Shown: one piece after another, positions 22,801 to 37,800 of the stretch | How the letters are laid out: the number at the start of each line of letters is the position of its first letter | Numbering within the stretch: the stretch's first letter is position 1 | Program-made: the position numbers and the translations under genes | Notes under the pieces: model-generated | Databases searched by the model: none | What the model was told of the DNA's origin: nothing | What the model saw: the letters and a program-made list of their open reading frames with translations, nothing else | Assembly (NCBI RefSeq): GCF_963576615.1 | Contig: NC_088708.1 | Span: forward strand, 50,889,196-50,953,195 | Length of the DNA: 64,000 bases | Direction of reading: 5' to 3' | DNA from: Watersipora subatra | Taxonomy: Eukaryota > Bryozoa > Gymnolaemata > Cheilostomatida > Watersiporidae

Positions 22801-25800
22801 TATTATAATTCTATTCAATTTATTTATTATTTTTTACTATTTTCTATTGACCAATATTCGTGCTCGTAGCCTTAACAGGCAGGTTGGTAAAAAGTGCTTA
22901 GAGCGCAGGGCGTAATAGACCGAGTTTTCGTCCACTCTACTCGACGGATTCGTGTACCAAAACCCGAACCCGCAAGATCGGAATGCTCAAAATTTTTATT
23001 ACCCGAGACTCGAGAAAAGATAAACCCGCGAGTTTAACGAGTTTTATTACCCGTGCCCAGCACTATACATGTACTAGCAATAATGCATTAAAAAGAAGAA
23101 AACTCCTTTTTTAACAGGTAAGCTTATTTCAAGTAGGCCTAAATGTAGATTGACAATTACAAAAGGGTTATTTATATCAAGCATTTTCTATTGCAGAAGC
23201 TCGGCGAAATACTTATAATAAATGCTCCAGCTATATGGCAAAAATGACAAAATGTGAACAACAAAGATTAACTCCCATTAGTTGCTTATTCAATCTAACC
23301 AGAATATAGCCCCAAGAAAACTTGGATGAGAAAATACAACATATATATGTACATTATTCATTAACTGTTAAGATATTATTTGAATAAATAAATTGATCAA
23401 AGATGTAAACACAAAAAAGTGCCAGAAAAAAACATAACTTCAACAAAGATCAAAATTCATAATAAAATAACACGGTTTTAAATGAAGTGATAAGTTTAAT
23501 TTGTAGCTCCCAGAGTATTACAAAAAATTTTCAGAAATTCATAAAGTACTTTCTATGCAGCTAGAACATTTGTTAATAAAGATTGAATAACTACAAAGAC
23601 TGATCTAGGTAGTTGAAAGTATTGAATCTGTATAGTAGTTAACTGGCCCTAGTTTCTACAGCTCTATAGACTATCCTAGAAACAGAGCTTCGAAAAATAT
23701 GAAATAAAAATCACAAAAACATTTTTCGTGAACTTTTGAATTAGGTATTTGGTACATGTATGTATGTTGCATCCAAAAGACTTTTAGGGAGAAGACAACT
23801 AACAAAGTTGCCTACATAAGCAGATTAATGAACAGATAACTCCTATAAATATATAGGAAATACAGTAGAGTCAGTAAATTCCAGATAACGAAAAAAATTT
23901 ATGAGAAGTTTTTGCTTCATACTACGTAAAAAACTCCCTATAACGTAAAGTGTCAAGTTGGGCGAGTTTTCAAACTCGATTTGAATGTTAATTTATTTCG
24001 CTGCATTTGCGGAAGAAAAACCGCTGTGCGTATAGCGCTATATCTATTATACATAACTTTCGCGACATTCTAGTTCGCCGTAATAGATCGTTAAATGTGT
24101 CGACAAAAAGGAGAATAGGACAGCTGCGCAATTGTTCATAAATACAAAGGCGATCGATTGGTACAGGTTAGTGCTTAGCACGAGTACTTCTTGGCCAATG
24201 CGTTTTTCCGGGATCGGGTTTGTTAATACGGGTTTTATGTCTAAAACTTGGCAACATAAGACATATTCTAAAATTTACAATATATTTATAATTCAATTTA
24301 TTTATTGTTTTTACTATTTTCTAACAACCGATATTCGTGCTTGCAGCCTTAACCCTTTCAAATTTGAACCCAATTGTCGGTTTTCAGGTATTGCGTAGGG
24401 TGTGTCAGAATCTATATCAGCCGAAATTTCGGCATTCGCATGGCTTTGTTTACAAAAGCCGTTCTAAATAACAGCGTAAACCAATCAAATTATTTTTTGC
24501 ACAAGATATTAGACCATAAATTTCACTTCCATTCATAACAGTTTTCAAATATTTTTACCTACTTCCTTCGTTTTAATAACAAATTTTATTTGAACGATAT
24601 CAAGAAAAAATCGACACGACTCGTTTGTTGGTAGGTCATAAATGATTGTGATGCAAATAAAGATTTTTATAATACTAATTATAATTTTCCAGTATACTTT
24701 GAGTCATAAAATAATGATGAACATGTGCTCAATGGATATGATGCTATTGTAAATGTTTTTACGAGTTTTTTAAAATCGTACAAATTTTTATAGCCTGAAT
24801 TTTTTATAGCCCATATGCTAGTCAAGTACTGTTTTTTTCTGTTTGATGACATTTGCTGTGGGTTGCCCGACTTTTTTACTAGTGTTTACCAAATATCATT
24901 GGATTATGAGCACGTTTAGATATATATATAATAAAAGTTTAAAAACTTTGGATTGACAAAAAGGCCAGGGTTCAAAGGGTTAACAGGCGGGTTATTAAAC
25001 AGTGCTTAGAGCGCAGGGCGTGGATAGACCGAGTTTTGATCCACCCTACTCGATGGATCCGTGTACCAAAACCTAAACTCGCAAGTCAAAACCCGAACTC
25101 GCAAGATCGAAATGCTCAAGATCTCTATTACCCGAGACTCAAGGGAAGATAAACCCACGAGTTCAACGAGTTTTATTACTCGTGCCCAACACTAATACAG
25201 GTGTTACAGCGTCGGTCTACCTATCTGAATGTCACGAGCTGAAATATCATCTAAAGTTATCTTTTATCCTAACCTTGACCGCTGGATACAGATAGACGAT
25301 GAACAGATAGAACTGCTTTTTATAGTGAAAAGATTTTGTTGTCTCGCATTATTTTAGACGTACAAAATACTTGTTATTAGTTTTACTTTGCAGAATAGAC
25401 TGTGGTTTAAAAAAATAAGCAAATCGTTGTAAACGAATTTCAAAAATGAGCAGTCCCATCAACTTGTTGTAAAATTACCGCAATTATGATTTATAAAACC
25501 AGTGAGGGTGATCATAAAAAAGAGAAAAGTCGTTTATGCAAACCTATAAGACTGCAGTACCGGTAAGGCCCACAAATTAAAAGAATTATGTTAAGTTTTT
25601 TCTTTTTGTGTGGTAAAAAAGGATGAGTTTGGAAAGATTTTGGATTGAAGTAAGCAATTTACATGTATTTTACTGTTCCTATAACGTAAATTCCCTATAG
25701 CGTAAATGTTCCTGGAACGAATTATTTACATCGTAGGAGCGCCTACTGTTTATAGGTATCAGATTTCACAACTAAATCCTTAATAAATGCAATCAGTTTA

Positions 25801-28800
25801 ACCTCCATGTCCACATGTTATGGCTAAGGATGGAGAAGAGAGAGAAAATATATGTTTTAAAACCACTCAGCAAGTAATCAATCGAACAAATCATAGAATA
25901 TTACATGTACGGTAGGCGCTCCTACACCGTAAAAAATCTGTTCTATGAATGTTTACGGTATAGGGATTTTATCTTATACAAACAGTAAAATACATGTAAA
26001 TGGCCTAATCCGTTCCAAGATTGTCCCAAACTCACCACTTTGGCCATACAAAAAAGAAAAAACTAGACTTAACTTTTTAATTTGTTGGCTGTACAGTAAC
26101 TGTAGTACTATTAGTTTGCATCGACAACTTTTCTCCTGTTCCTGATCAATCTCACAGGTTTTATAGACGATGATTGCGACAATTTACAATAAGTTGATGG
26201 GGACGCACATCTTCGACATCTATTTACAACAATTTGTTTATTTTTTTAGACCGCAAAGTCTATTCTGCAAAATAAAACTAATTACAAATATTTTTACGTC
26301 TAAAATAACGCAACAAAAAAATATTTTTACTATAAAAAGAACGATGTCTACCTGTTCGCCGTCTACCCGAGTCCAAAAATAAAGGAAAACTTTTGATAGT
26401 ACTACAACTCGTGACATTCAAATTGGTAAACCGACGCTGTAACAACTGCACCAATCGATGGCCTTTAAGTTTTTATGAGCAATTATGCAACTACCTATTT
26501 TCTGTTTTTTCGACACATCTGACGATCTATCACGATGAACTAAAATGTCATGGAAGTTGTATGTACCATAGATACAACGCAATATGTACGTCGTTTTTTC
26601 TCACAAGTGCGGTGAGATATCTTACCATTCAAACTGAATTTGAGAACTCGCCCCAACTTTACACTTTATGTTATATATGAATTTTTTACATAGTACGAAG
26701 CAAAAACTTTGCATGAATTTTTTACGTTATCTGATTTTTACGTTATAGGAGGTATACCTTATAGGAACGTCTACTGTAGTTTGTTTAGAGTTGATGTAGA
26801 AATGGAAGTCATATCACCATTTACAGAAGATTAGCGAACTGTAACTTTTTAAATTTAGACCCTTCAAACTAAAGAACCGCTACAGATATATTTATAGCAG
26901 TTGTTACTAGAGCTACAGCATTGTACACAGCAATCCATGTTATGGATAGTAGCACAAGACTGTCCCTTAACACCAGTAAGATTCTATTGTTTGAAAGTGA
27001 CTTGTGATTGGTCGTCCGTAACAAATAAGAACGCCAATAAAATCACTCCAAATTCAGAAAATCAGATATTATTCTGGTGCACGCATTTAATAATTTACAT
27101 ATTCAGATGCCTATTAAGAAGTTTTTAATGATTTCATTTCTTGCTATAATTTTTACGATAGCCTTTATTTTAAAGTTACAGTTACAGCTGCAATGCATTG
27201 GCGATTTTAAATTTGCGCAAGAGTTTGCTTTACAATAATTTATATTTTTCTACAAGAAATTTTTAAAGTTGTAGATAATGATCAATGGTGTTATTATAAT
27301 CCACGGGTGATGATAAAATACATATAAAAATGGTAGAGGAACATAAGTCAACTTATTTTCACTCATGACTGGCTATTCAGAACTGCTCACCAAAAGAAAA
27401 TGATCTGGATAAATAGAGTGCGAAATTCTCAAACTGCTTCAATTTTATAATGACAGAATTTCAGGTCCACAGAACCCAAAACAATCTGGTAAGTGTGGTT
27501 TTACCTTACAAACTAGTATATACAAAAATATATTACAATACACCGCGACTAATCTCTTTAAAGCAGGTGTGGTAATGGTGTTGTCTATACACTTAACCCA
27601 AGTTCTGATCAAGCCAATCTAATCGGCTTTTCGGCCTGATTTTATTTTGACCGGGCCGATCAAATCGTCTGTTACAATACTGCTCTATAATTTTTCTGAT
27701 TGACTCAAATTTGTCAGTTTAATGAATCATAGTAAAGGAAACAAAACAAAGAAATGTTTTCAGTTGGAGTCGTCGTGGTAATTTCCGTTTTGCTCGTTTT
27801 GCAAAATAAAAATTATTTTCAAGAAAACGATCGTAACTGCTACTCTCAATATGGACGAGGAAGACGTTTTAGGTCATTTAGATTTTGATGGCAGTGATTT
27901 TGAGGCCGACCAGACTAATGATGATTACTCTGAAAGCTTTTCTGAATAAGATGATGATGAATGTAAGTAAAATTGTTTAGCCTTTTATTCGTTGGTGTTC
28001 ATAATTCATTAGAGTGTTAGTCACAGTCACACTCGTAATTAGACATCAAACTGAAGTTTCAACATGTAGTCAGTCACACGAAAGTTGAGCTATAGTTGAT
28101 TTTTCTGAGCAGAATAAATTTTCATTACTGTGAGAGGGTTTGATTAGATCACGTTTATGTGTCAGCCTGTAAAATAAATAAAATAATTCGTTGTTACATT
28201 TATTGTACGTCATTGTCATGACTAATAATAATGGAGCTACCATCCTGTATGAATGAACAAATATTGAAGTAGCTGGTATTTAGCCTCAATATTTTGTTGT
28301 TCTTGTAATTGTTTTATCAACAAATTCCTGGTCTGCGGGTTGTTGTAATCAATGTTGCAATGCTTGTCTTCTTTTTCTAGCTGTAACACCAGTTGTTAGT
28401 GCTCTACAAAGTGCCAGAGTGGGAGCTCGAGGCCAGAGATCCGGCAGAGGGAGACAAGCTGTAAGTGGCCAGCAGGCAGCAGTGCAATCTGATGCTGGCT
28501 GGAGTGAGGTTACTGCAGATGTGGTTGAGGGTGAGAGCTATGAGCTTGCTGATGATGTGCCAGATTTTACAGTGCGGCAACTTGGTTGCACAAACATACC
28601 TGATGATTGTGTTACCCCTCTCCAGTTCTTCGAGCTATTCATCACAACCGCGTTGATTTCAACTATGCTGGTGTGCAGCATGCAAAATAGGCTGTCATTT
28701 AGACTGCTATGAGATATTTACTCATAAGCTGTGATTACTTCAATTATTTTTAATTATATTATAACATTTTATTAATATATGATTATATTATATTTGTATA

Positions 28801-31800
28801 TTATAAAATTATATTTTGTTATATAGCATATTATTGTATTATCAATAGTGATTAGTAATAATATTAATTTACTGTAATTTGCTGTTTGCGTTCATCTTGT
28901 GCAGTTTGTACAGTCGAATATTATTAATTAGTTTTCTCTCCTGTTTTTGACTTTGTCGGTTTAGAATAAAACTGCAATAAAATGAAAAATAATGAAAATA
29001 ATTCTTAGAAATTTTGTGCAGATGTTCTTTACACTTAGTATTGCTGGATAATGTAAAAACACTTTCAAGAGAAAGACACAACCTTTGCTTACAACTCCTA
29101 AAACATTAGAAAAATTTTACGAAATTGCCTCCCCATGATTTATGGTCAAAGATGGTGGATGTAATGAGCATTTACAACTTAGATTATTGTGTAGTTAGAT
29201 TTTTCACTTTGTTAGCTTTCAGAAAATGTATGCATTATCCAGGTTTTGTTTATAACATTTTGATTTTTTGGGGAGCCACTTGCCTCAATTGTCCCTGAAA
29301 TGACGGTCATTTGAGAAATTTTTATGGTCGGTACTTGGGTTAACAAAGTAGATAATGAAACAAACAACTTAATTTTAATCAGGATCAGGAATCATCTCCT
29401 CATGAAACAATTTATAATCATTCAGTAATAAGCAGTAGTGCAGGTAAGACAGGCATGAAGTCTTGTTGGTATAGTTACCTAGCTGACTATTTACCAGACA
29501 ATAAATTTAATGCTTAGGGCAACAACAGACAACACATTATTACTGCATTACATGCTTTGTGCAAAGATTTTGTAAAACTAACATTCGCCATGAAGTCAAT
29601 ATAATTGTAGAATGTGTTGCTATAGCAACTAACGTTTTATCACTAAGTAATTTAGCTCTATTGCGTGCATCTATAGCCCATGTGGTTATAGTGAGTATTG
29701 CCTGTAAAATAATAGGTATACTAGCTGAATGCCTGACATTGCCCGGGTAATAAAAAACGTCTTTGGACAGAGAATATATTTTTATTTGATTAACATATAC
29801 AACAGTTACCATTCTAACTTTCAAACTTCATATCATAAGAGCAGTGTTTTATGCAGTTCAAATAAATTAAGAAATAAAATAACTGTAAAGGTTTTCAAAC
29901 TTTCTCAAACAACTAACTTTTAAATTTCATATCCTGAAAAAAGTGTTTCATTGAAATAAATTAAAAAATAAAACAACTGTAACCGTGTTCAAATGTAAAT
30001 TTGAAATCATTAGCAAGTAATGGCTAAATAAAGTCTGTTTTGTTGCAATTACAATGAAAAATGATTTGGTATACAATTATATGACTTTAATTTGTTTCAG
30101 TGTTGTACCGAAAATATTGTATAGAGTGGTATGGAAATACAAATACCTTCTGGTAAAAATCATCACAATTTCATATACGTAGTATAGTGTACATGTTTAA
30201 AATTAGTAAAAGAACAATATGTTAATCTTAATAACTATAATTACTCATAGTAACTTAGTGTATTTAGTGGTTATGATCTGCAAGAAAATGTAACATTACG
30301 ATGTACTACACGCAGCACTGTAAGGGGTTCTTCTTACCTCCAAGACAGACGTATAACATAAAGGTTGAATTTAACTTATTTAGATTTAGCTTACAAAACA
30401 AAATGTGCTGAAGCTAAGTGTCAGCAAGCATTTTACGAAACTAAACTTCAACTTTCAACTAAAATTTTATCACTGATTGATTTCTAATTCGTTGTTACTC
30501 AAACTTATAACAAATAACGTTGAACTGAGATAGCGAGAAACATACATATATCTCTATCAGGCATTGTATGAGGGATTTCGGCGACGAACAAATAGACATT
30601 TTTGTTATTTCCTCGTAATCAGTACACCAACAGCCAAATTTTTGTTGATATCGTATGACGGAAAACAAATTCGCCCTAGTATGGCAAAGACGAAAAAGCA
30701 TCGTGTTTCATAGAGTAGGATGCAAAAATCTTATAAGAGGGCATCGTGACCTCGTGACCTGTGGGCGCACTATATTAATTAATAATTTGGTGAGTGCAAT
30801 CGCAAGAGAGTATACAGTATATGGTAAAAGCAATGATAATGTTAAGGACAGTGTAGCCTTGTGGTTAGGTGCGCGCAACAAACTTGCGGATGCGACCTTC
30901 ATCAGTTCAAATCCAGTACAAAGCACAATTTTAATCGCTATATCTGGACAGAATCAGCGAATGACATAGCTGGACAGAATCAGCGAATGACAGTCGACGA
31001 ACTATGAGGTATATATATACTGTATCTTTCTGCTGTTCAGAGCTTTTGTAAAACTTGTTTGAGCGAGCCTAATATTCGAACAACAAAATCATACACCCAA
31101 TACAATTTATGTGGAGCCAAAACTATCAGTTACACATTGCTAAGGATTATAAAGCTATTTTGCATCATCCTTCAGAAAGAGTAATGTTATATCACTATAA
31201 CGAAAGTCAGCAAGGTGTAATATCACTGCAATCGTTGAATTAGTATAAAACAGCAGATGCAAATCTCCCAATTCGGACGCATTAAAACATGAAAAGATCG
31301 CATTTAAAAATGTTCCCAGTATATACAGTCTTATGAAAATTGCATCAGCAGCATTTAAACAAATCACTGAATAAAATTCAAAATTAAAAGATCTAAAATT
31401 GCTTTTACCATCATTAAAATATAAAAAAGTTGTTATCACATAAAATTTGCACAACGCTCCTTTAAGTGATGTCTCATAATTAGTTATGAGCAAAGATATA
31501 AATTACCTAACGTGACAGGGTAGATCTGTGTGTTGATGTCAAGTATCAGGTCCATCTTGAACGACTCACTCTCGCAAAACAGCCTAGAAACTGAACAGAG
31601 GCAGGAGATGAGATAAACAAACAAATGATAGATCGGTTTATTACGCTATTTCTAAAACTCTTTTGAGCAGTCTACAGTACACAGCTGTAACTCACAACTA
31701 TACTAACTACTGGCTCCTTCCTGTAACTATGCTAAACACTATCTAGTTATGGATGTCATAAAAACCCTTTCAGTGAAATACTAACTCCACTGTCATTAAC

Positions 31801-34800
31801 ACCCATGACCATATATGTATTAATTACAATCTCACATGAGTACTAACACATGCACCAGTAAACTCCAACCATAATATTTAACGATAGAATCATCTTCTAC
31901 AATACTTATGTTAGTCTAATTTTATTTTTAATGGTAGAGAAGTTAACAAAATTTTCATCACAGTCATCTTGTTTACTAATATAGCAAATTAAATAGCTAT
32001 CACAACTTCCAGAATATCATTAGTCACATAGTTGGTGACTACATAGATTCTCAGTCAACCATTTTAATATCGTGAGAAGACAACTTCAACATAGCATATT
32101 GCGGCTACAGACTGATACACAGGAAATTACGCAACAAAACAGGTCAAGGAGACGCTGATATATCTATATAAATCTCCATGTTAGTCATTCGTCTGTCCAG
32201 CTATAGCGATTAAATTCTAGGAAGGAAAAGTGAGCTTCGTACTGGATTTGAACTCACAAAGATTGAACCACAAAATTGTGCACATGCGCACCTAACCACA
32301 AGGCTAAACCATTCTCACCATTCCTGCGCTCTTACTATATAGGTTTAGCCTTGTGGTTAGGTGCACATGCGCACCTAACCACAAGGCTAAACCATTCTCA
32401 CCATTCCTGCGCTCTTACTATCATTTGTTTTTTGTGACGTCATTCTATCATTGTCTGCCATCTTTATGGACAACTTTTATCATTAAAAACATGAAGCTTC
32501 TGCTATTAATTATTGCAAACAATGCTTTTGTTTGCAAATTTTTTATTTTAGTATCAAAACAACACCGAAAAACTCTATTAATCAAGAAAATGACGATCGT
32601 TTTCTACAAAGATGGTGACTTTTTCGTAGACAAGCGCACGTGCAAACAGGGTGATGACGTCAAACAAACGATGGATATAGATATACCCTTTTCGCGATTT
32701 CACACACTCGCTTAGTAATTAATACAGTGTGCCCTCAGGTCACGATGCCCCTGTTTGTTTGATTGTTTGTGGCCTTACTATATGAAACAAGACGTTTTTC
32801 CGTCCTCCGCATAAGAAGGCGAATTACTTTTTGACTTTTTTTCGCTATACGATATCAACAAAAAGATCTCGAAATTAAAATTTGGCAGTCGTTGTACTAA
32901 TTATGACGAAATAACAAAAATGCCTATATGTTATTTGCCGAAATCCCTGCCAAAACGCCTGAAAGAGATATATGATAATCACTATCTCAGTTCAGCATTA
33001 TGTGTTGTAAGTTATAGTGATAACTAATTCGAAAACAGATGTGGGAAAATTTTAGCTTATGACAACGTTTGTCTTAATATAACACATACTAAAACTTAGC
33101 TTCAAATATTTGTTTAGTAAGCTAAATTCATTCAAGTTGAACTCAATGTTTATGTTATACGCCTGTCTTGAAGGTAAGTACTCCCCGTAGTACGTACTGC
33201 AATAGTACATTGTAATGTTACCTTTTCTTGCAGATCGTAACCACTAAATACACTAAAGTTGCTGTAGGTAACTATGGTTACTAAGATTACCATATCGTTT
33301 TGTTAGTAATGTTTAATATGTACAATACATATATAAAATTTTGATGATTTTTATCAGGTGTGTTTGCATTAGATAATTACTATGGGTTTTTGTACCACTC
33401 TATACGATATTTTCGCCTTACGATGCCAACACTGAAACGAATTAAAATCATATAGTTGCATACCGAATAATTTTTCATTGTAATCGTAGCAAAACCGGTT
33501 TTATTTAGCTATTACTTGCTAATGATTTCACATTTCCATTTAAACACCTTTACAGTTGTTTTATTTTTTTTTTTTAATTTATTTTAACAAATCACTTTGT
33601 CCATGATATGAAATTTAAAAGTTACAGTTATTTAAAAAAGTTTGAGAACCTTTACACTTGTTTCATTTTTTCTCTTGATTTATTTGAACTGCACAAAACA
33701 CTTTTCTTGTGATATGAATTTTAAAAACTTGCAAATGTGTGAATAGATTTTCTGTGCAAAGACTTTTTATTACCTCGGCAACTTTAAATTTAATATTAGG
33801 TTCGGTAACTTTACTAAGTTCGGCACACTAAACTTTTGTGACCCTACGTAATAAAATTTTTGAATTTAACTTCAATGAATTCAGCTGACTAAATACACAC
33901 TTGAAGCTAGGTTTTAATCTTTCACAAAGCTTAGTTTAATTTACTATCCGTTTCCTTTTAGCCGCGTTTCGCCTCATGTTCTTTATAACTTCTAGCCAGC
34001 CTTTTAAAAACTTTTCAAACTGATTCAAGGAGAAAGACCAAGCGATGCTGTTCTTCGCGGCCTTTAAGCGGCCTTTCGCATACTTTAGCACATAGTGGCC
34101 ATCGACAACCGGCTTGTATCTCAATGATTACTCGTATCTCAAGAAAAAACTTGTTCGAAAGACAGCTCGCATTTCGAGTTTCTCGCACGTCGGGGTACTC
34201 GTGCGTAGAAGTATGACTGTATTGGTTACGACTAGCGCGGTTGAAGATCATGACACGTGTGGTACAGATTGTAAGCGCAATTAAAAGCATAGCTCTTATT
34301 ATAGTAAGTTAAGCTAGCTTAAGTTACTTAAATTCATTGAGTAAGGAACTTTAGCCAATGACAACTATATTACCTGCTACTGTTTATAAACTGTTTGTTA
34401 TAACCTGTGCAACGCCAGGAATTCAACTAGTATATCTACATGTATATATATATATACATATAAAAACAAGCGATTGTGTGTCTATCGTCATTCGTATGTT
34501 CAGTTAATAGTGATTGGTTAAAATACGCAGTTCAGCTTGCTGTGACAGATCATGCATAAGGTGTAATGATTACATGCACAATTACTCTGAAGCGTGGTAA
34601 GATGGCTGCATGATTTAGTTGTAGCGCTTCACATCCATGTATCAGATTTCTGTGAGGTGTAATCTTTTTCCTCACACCCTTTGCAGGCTTTGGACAGACA
34701 TAGCTCTTACTATAGTAAAGATTAAAATATTAGCTTAAGTTACTAGCTTAAGTTACTCTAATTCATTGGGCAAAGAAACTCGACCAATGGCAACTGCATT

Positions 34801-37800
34801 ATTTGTTACTGTTTATAAGCTATTTTAAAGCTTTAGCGAATGTGTAGCATAACAAGTAAGAAACCTTTTTTAACAATCTGTTTTAGCTATGCCTCGAGCT
34901 TTCGAATATTTAAATTATGCATTGGCCGAACACACAAAGAAATAAACGGATACTTTCATTTAAAAATCAGAATGACAAATGTATATGTTGATTATATATT
35001 TTCTATACAAAAACATTTTTTATTACCCGTGCAACGCTGCACATTCAGCTGATATATACATAGATGTAACAGTGAATCTGAGCGACAGAATTTTTTGAGG
35101 TTATATTAGTATTTTGCTGATCCAATAGACCCCACCGGTCTTACCATTTGAGTTATTACGAGTGACCATGTAGAAAAAATGACATGAAAAAAAGACAAAT
35201 GTATTTCTAGGGTTAATTTATATAGATAGACAAAAATAACACAACATTGAAGTAATCACAGTTGTAAATGTAAAGTGTTGATGATGCACAGACATTTACA
35301 GATGGACAGATTTTGATGGACAGAAATTTGCTTTGATATGGATTATGTAATAGAAAAATAACGGTTTCCTAGAAGGCTAAGAGGAAATACAGCATATTTA
35401 GGAGATTGAGAACCAAAATTTCAGCCTGGAAACATGTTTAATTAAAACATTTTAAACTCAAATACAAAGATATATTAATATCCAAAATTCAAATACAGTG
35501 GTAACAAAATTCTAGTACAATAGCATTGAAATTTTTATTGACTCCTTTATTGAATTTCAAACTTGGTTATTCCAGTACAACAAAATATTGAATACAAATT
35601 TCTAAAACACTATTAGACAACTACTTAAAATTTCAATGCACTAAAGCCCAAAAACCAAACATCCACAACCACATTACACCAGTATCAGAGTTTATAACGC
35701 ACTTGTAATAAAAATTTCAATATGCTGGTACGGCCTAAGTTTCATTAGGATCTCTTCAACTTATGATTGTTCAAAAATTTGTGAAGTTTTAAAAAAATCA
35801 CTTTTGTAGTGAAAGTGAAGCTATGAATAAAAAAGCAAGCAGTATAAAAATGATAAAACAGATCTATAAGCTAAGTATAGACTTACACTGGGCTAGATTT
35901 GAGTAAATTATGCTGTCTCAATCACCATCTCTATACCGAAACTTACAAATCAACAGCCCTATGTTTTTATTTTTTGTAAAACAACAAAAGAAAATTTTTA
36001 TCGATTATTTTGATTATTACTATTTGTTTTAATGCTAGGTGTAGTTGCTTGCAGTAGTTGTTAGAGAGCGTTTGCAAGTTTGTAGGCTGCAGGACTAATA
36101 AAAAATTATTGTCTGCTTATAGGAATACTTGATCCAGAAGGTAAAATTTTTAACAGAAACCAGAAATAGAAACGAAGAAACTGCATGTAGAGGTTGATTA
36201 TAAAATTTCAATATACGGTGTACCTTAACCATACTCGATTATATCAATAACAATTAATTGGTTTGTTGTTTCTGTTCATATCAAACAGAAACGATATTAA
36301 TTCGTTGCGGTGTTGGCATCATAAGGCAAAAATAGAAACCCATAGTAAAGAATTAATGCAAACACCATCTGGAAAAAAACATCAAAATATTATATACATA
36401 TTGTACATATTTAAAATTAGTAGCTAAATAGTGTGTTAACCTTAGTAGTTATAGCTACCTACAGTAACTTTAGTGTATTTAGTGGTTATTATCTTTGCCA
36501 TCGTCTAAAATTTTATCACTTATGTATTTCCGGTTTTGGTTTCACTATAACTTATAATGAATAACGCTGCACTGAGAGAGAGCGAGCATTGTATCTCTTT
36601 CAGGCATTTTTTGAGGGATTTCAGGGAATAGCATATCGGCATCTTCATTATTTCGACGTATTCAACACACCAATTGCCAAATGTGAATTTTGAGAAAAAT
36701 TTGGGTTGATTTCATATGGCGAAAAAATGTCGTATGGCATGGACGAAAAAACATGTTCCATATCGTAAAGCAAAAAAATCATATAATAGGGACATCGTAA
36801 CCCGGGGCACACTGTACAGGTACTGTAAATGTCACTATATCAGTACCTAGATGCAATAAATTAATATCTAAAAATTCATTGACCTGTGGAACCAGTGTAT
36901 AAAACACTGCGCTCATCACGATGTTAACGTATAAGCGAAAATCTTCAAGTAATATTAAAGTCATAGTTAGCAGCATAGTAAACGAAGCTCATTAATAGCT
37001 CAAAAGAACTTTTCTACACATTTTAAATATTTGGGTAAACATAGTCAAGCTTTGAAGAAAGAGATATTACAAACTGCGGTATCACAGAACAAATAGATAA
37101 GCGTTATGATAGGACATCCGCGTTGTAATGTTTATTATGTTTATTTGTAGCAGTTAGATCAACACTTCATTTAGAGGTTCCCAAAATTGAAAATTTTTTA
37201 AATTTAGTGCTTTACACACCAAAAAAATCAAAAGCTAACTTCGGTCAGCACTATGGCCATGCTTTCATTGAATGATACAATGAAATGATACAATTTTTCA
37301 ATTTATATATGGAATTTAAGACTATAATCATCGAAATTACCAAGGCTACTCATAAACACTAGCAAGTTTACCAACTGACACTAACAGGTCTAGTCATAGC
37401 AACAAATGCCATACATGAATGATTAAAGTTAACAGTAATGTGCCGACTTGTGACTATATCTAAAGACTTGAAAGTAAGCAAAAACTAAAACCTGAATGTC
37501 ATGGTGACCCGAGGGTTGTGTTGTAATTGTTGTGTTGTATTTTTGGTTTAGTTGAAACACAGCGCCTATGATGTTCGTGAATACTTTTTACACACTAATA
37601 AGTTACAATCTAATTGCTTTTTAAGCTACTAATGCTACTAAGCTGATACAAGAAGGTTCAATACTAACACTGATAGACTCTACTCTAACAACAACTAACA
37701 ATTAAGGTGAGCCACTACTTCAAAAATATGGTAGCAGCGTGACAAGTGACTCACACCTGTTCTACCACTAATTGGAGAGGCTTGATTTTCTAACTGACTC

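Larger units (their letters stand above)
23863..25748 (+). mobile_element. TA-flanked element 'A', copy 1, interrupted by nested insertions
   Basis: Starts CAGTAGAGTCAGTAAATTCC after a TA and ends ...GGAGCGCCTACTG. Related copies lie at 25910-26776 (inverted) and about 41999-42803. Terminal motifs include AACGTAAA and GTTCCTGGAACG. TA flanks on other copies suggest a Tc1/mariner-type mechanism; no transposase was recognised. Element B is inserted at 24169-25194. Confidence 0.8.

Noticed and set aside
31584..31590. TTTCTAG as acceptor of POLR2H exon 2
   Set aside because: It loses the conserved Val-Ser-Arg and breaks phase with exon 1; TTCAG 7 nt upstream fits.
33936..34290. Two overlapping - strand ORFs resembling a basic protein
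   Set aside because: Overlap in different frames and repeated GAGATAC/CGAG motifs point to decayed repeat rather than a gene.
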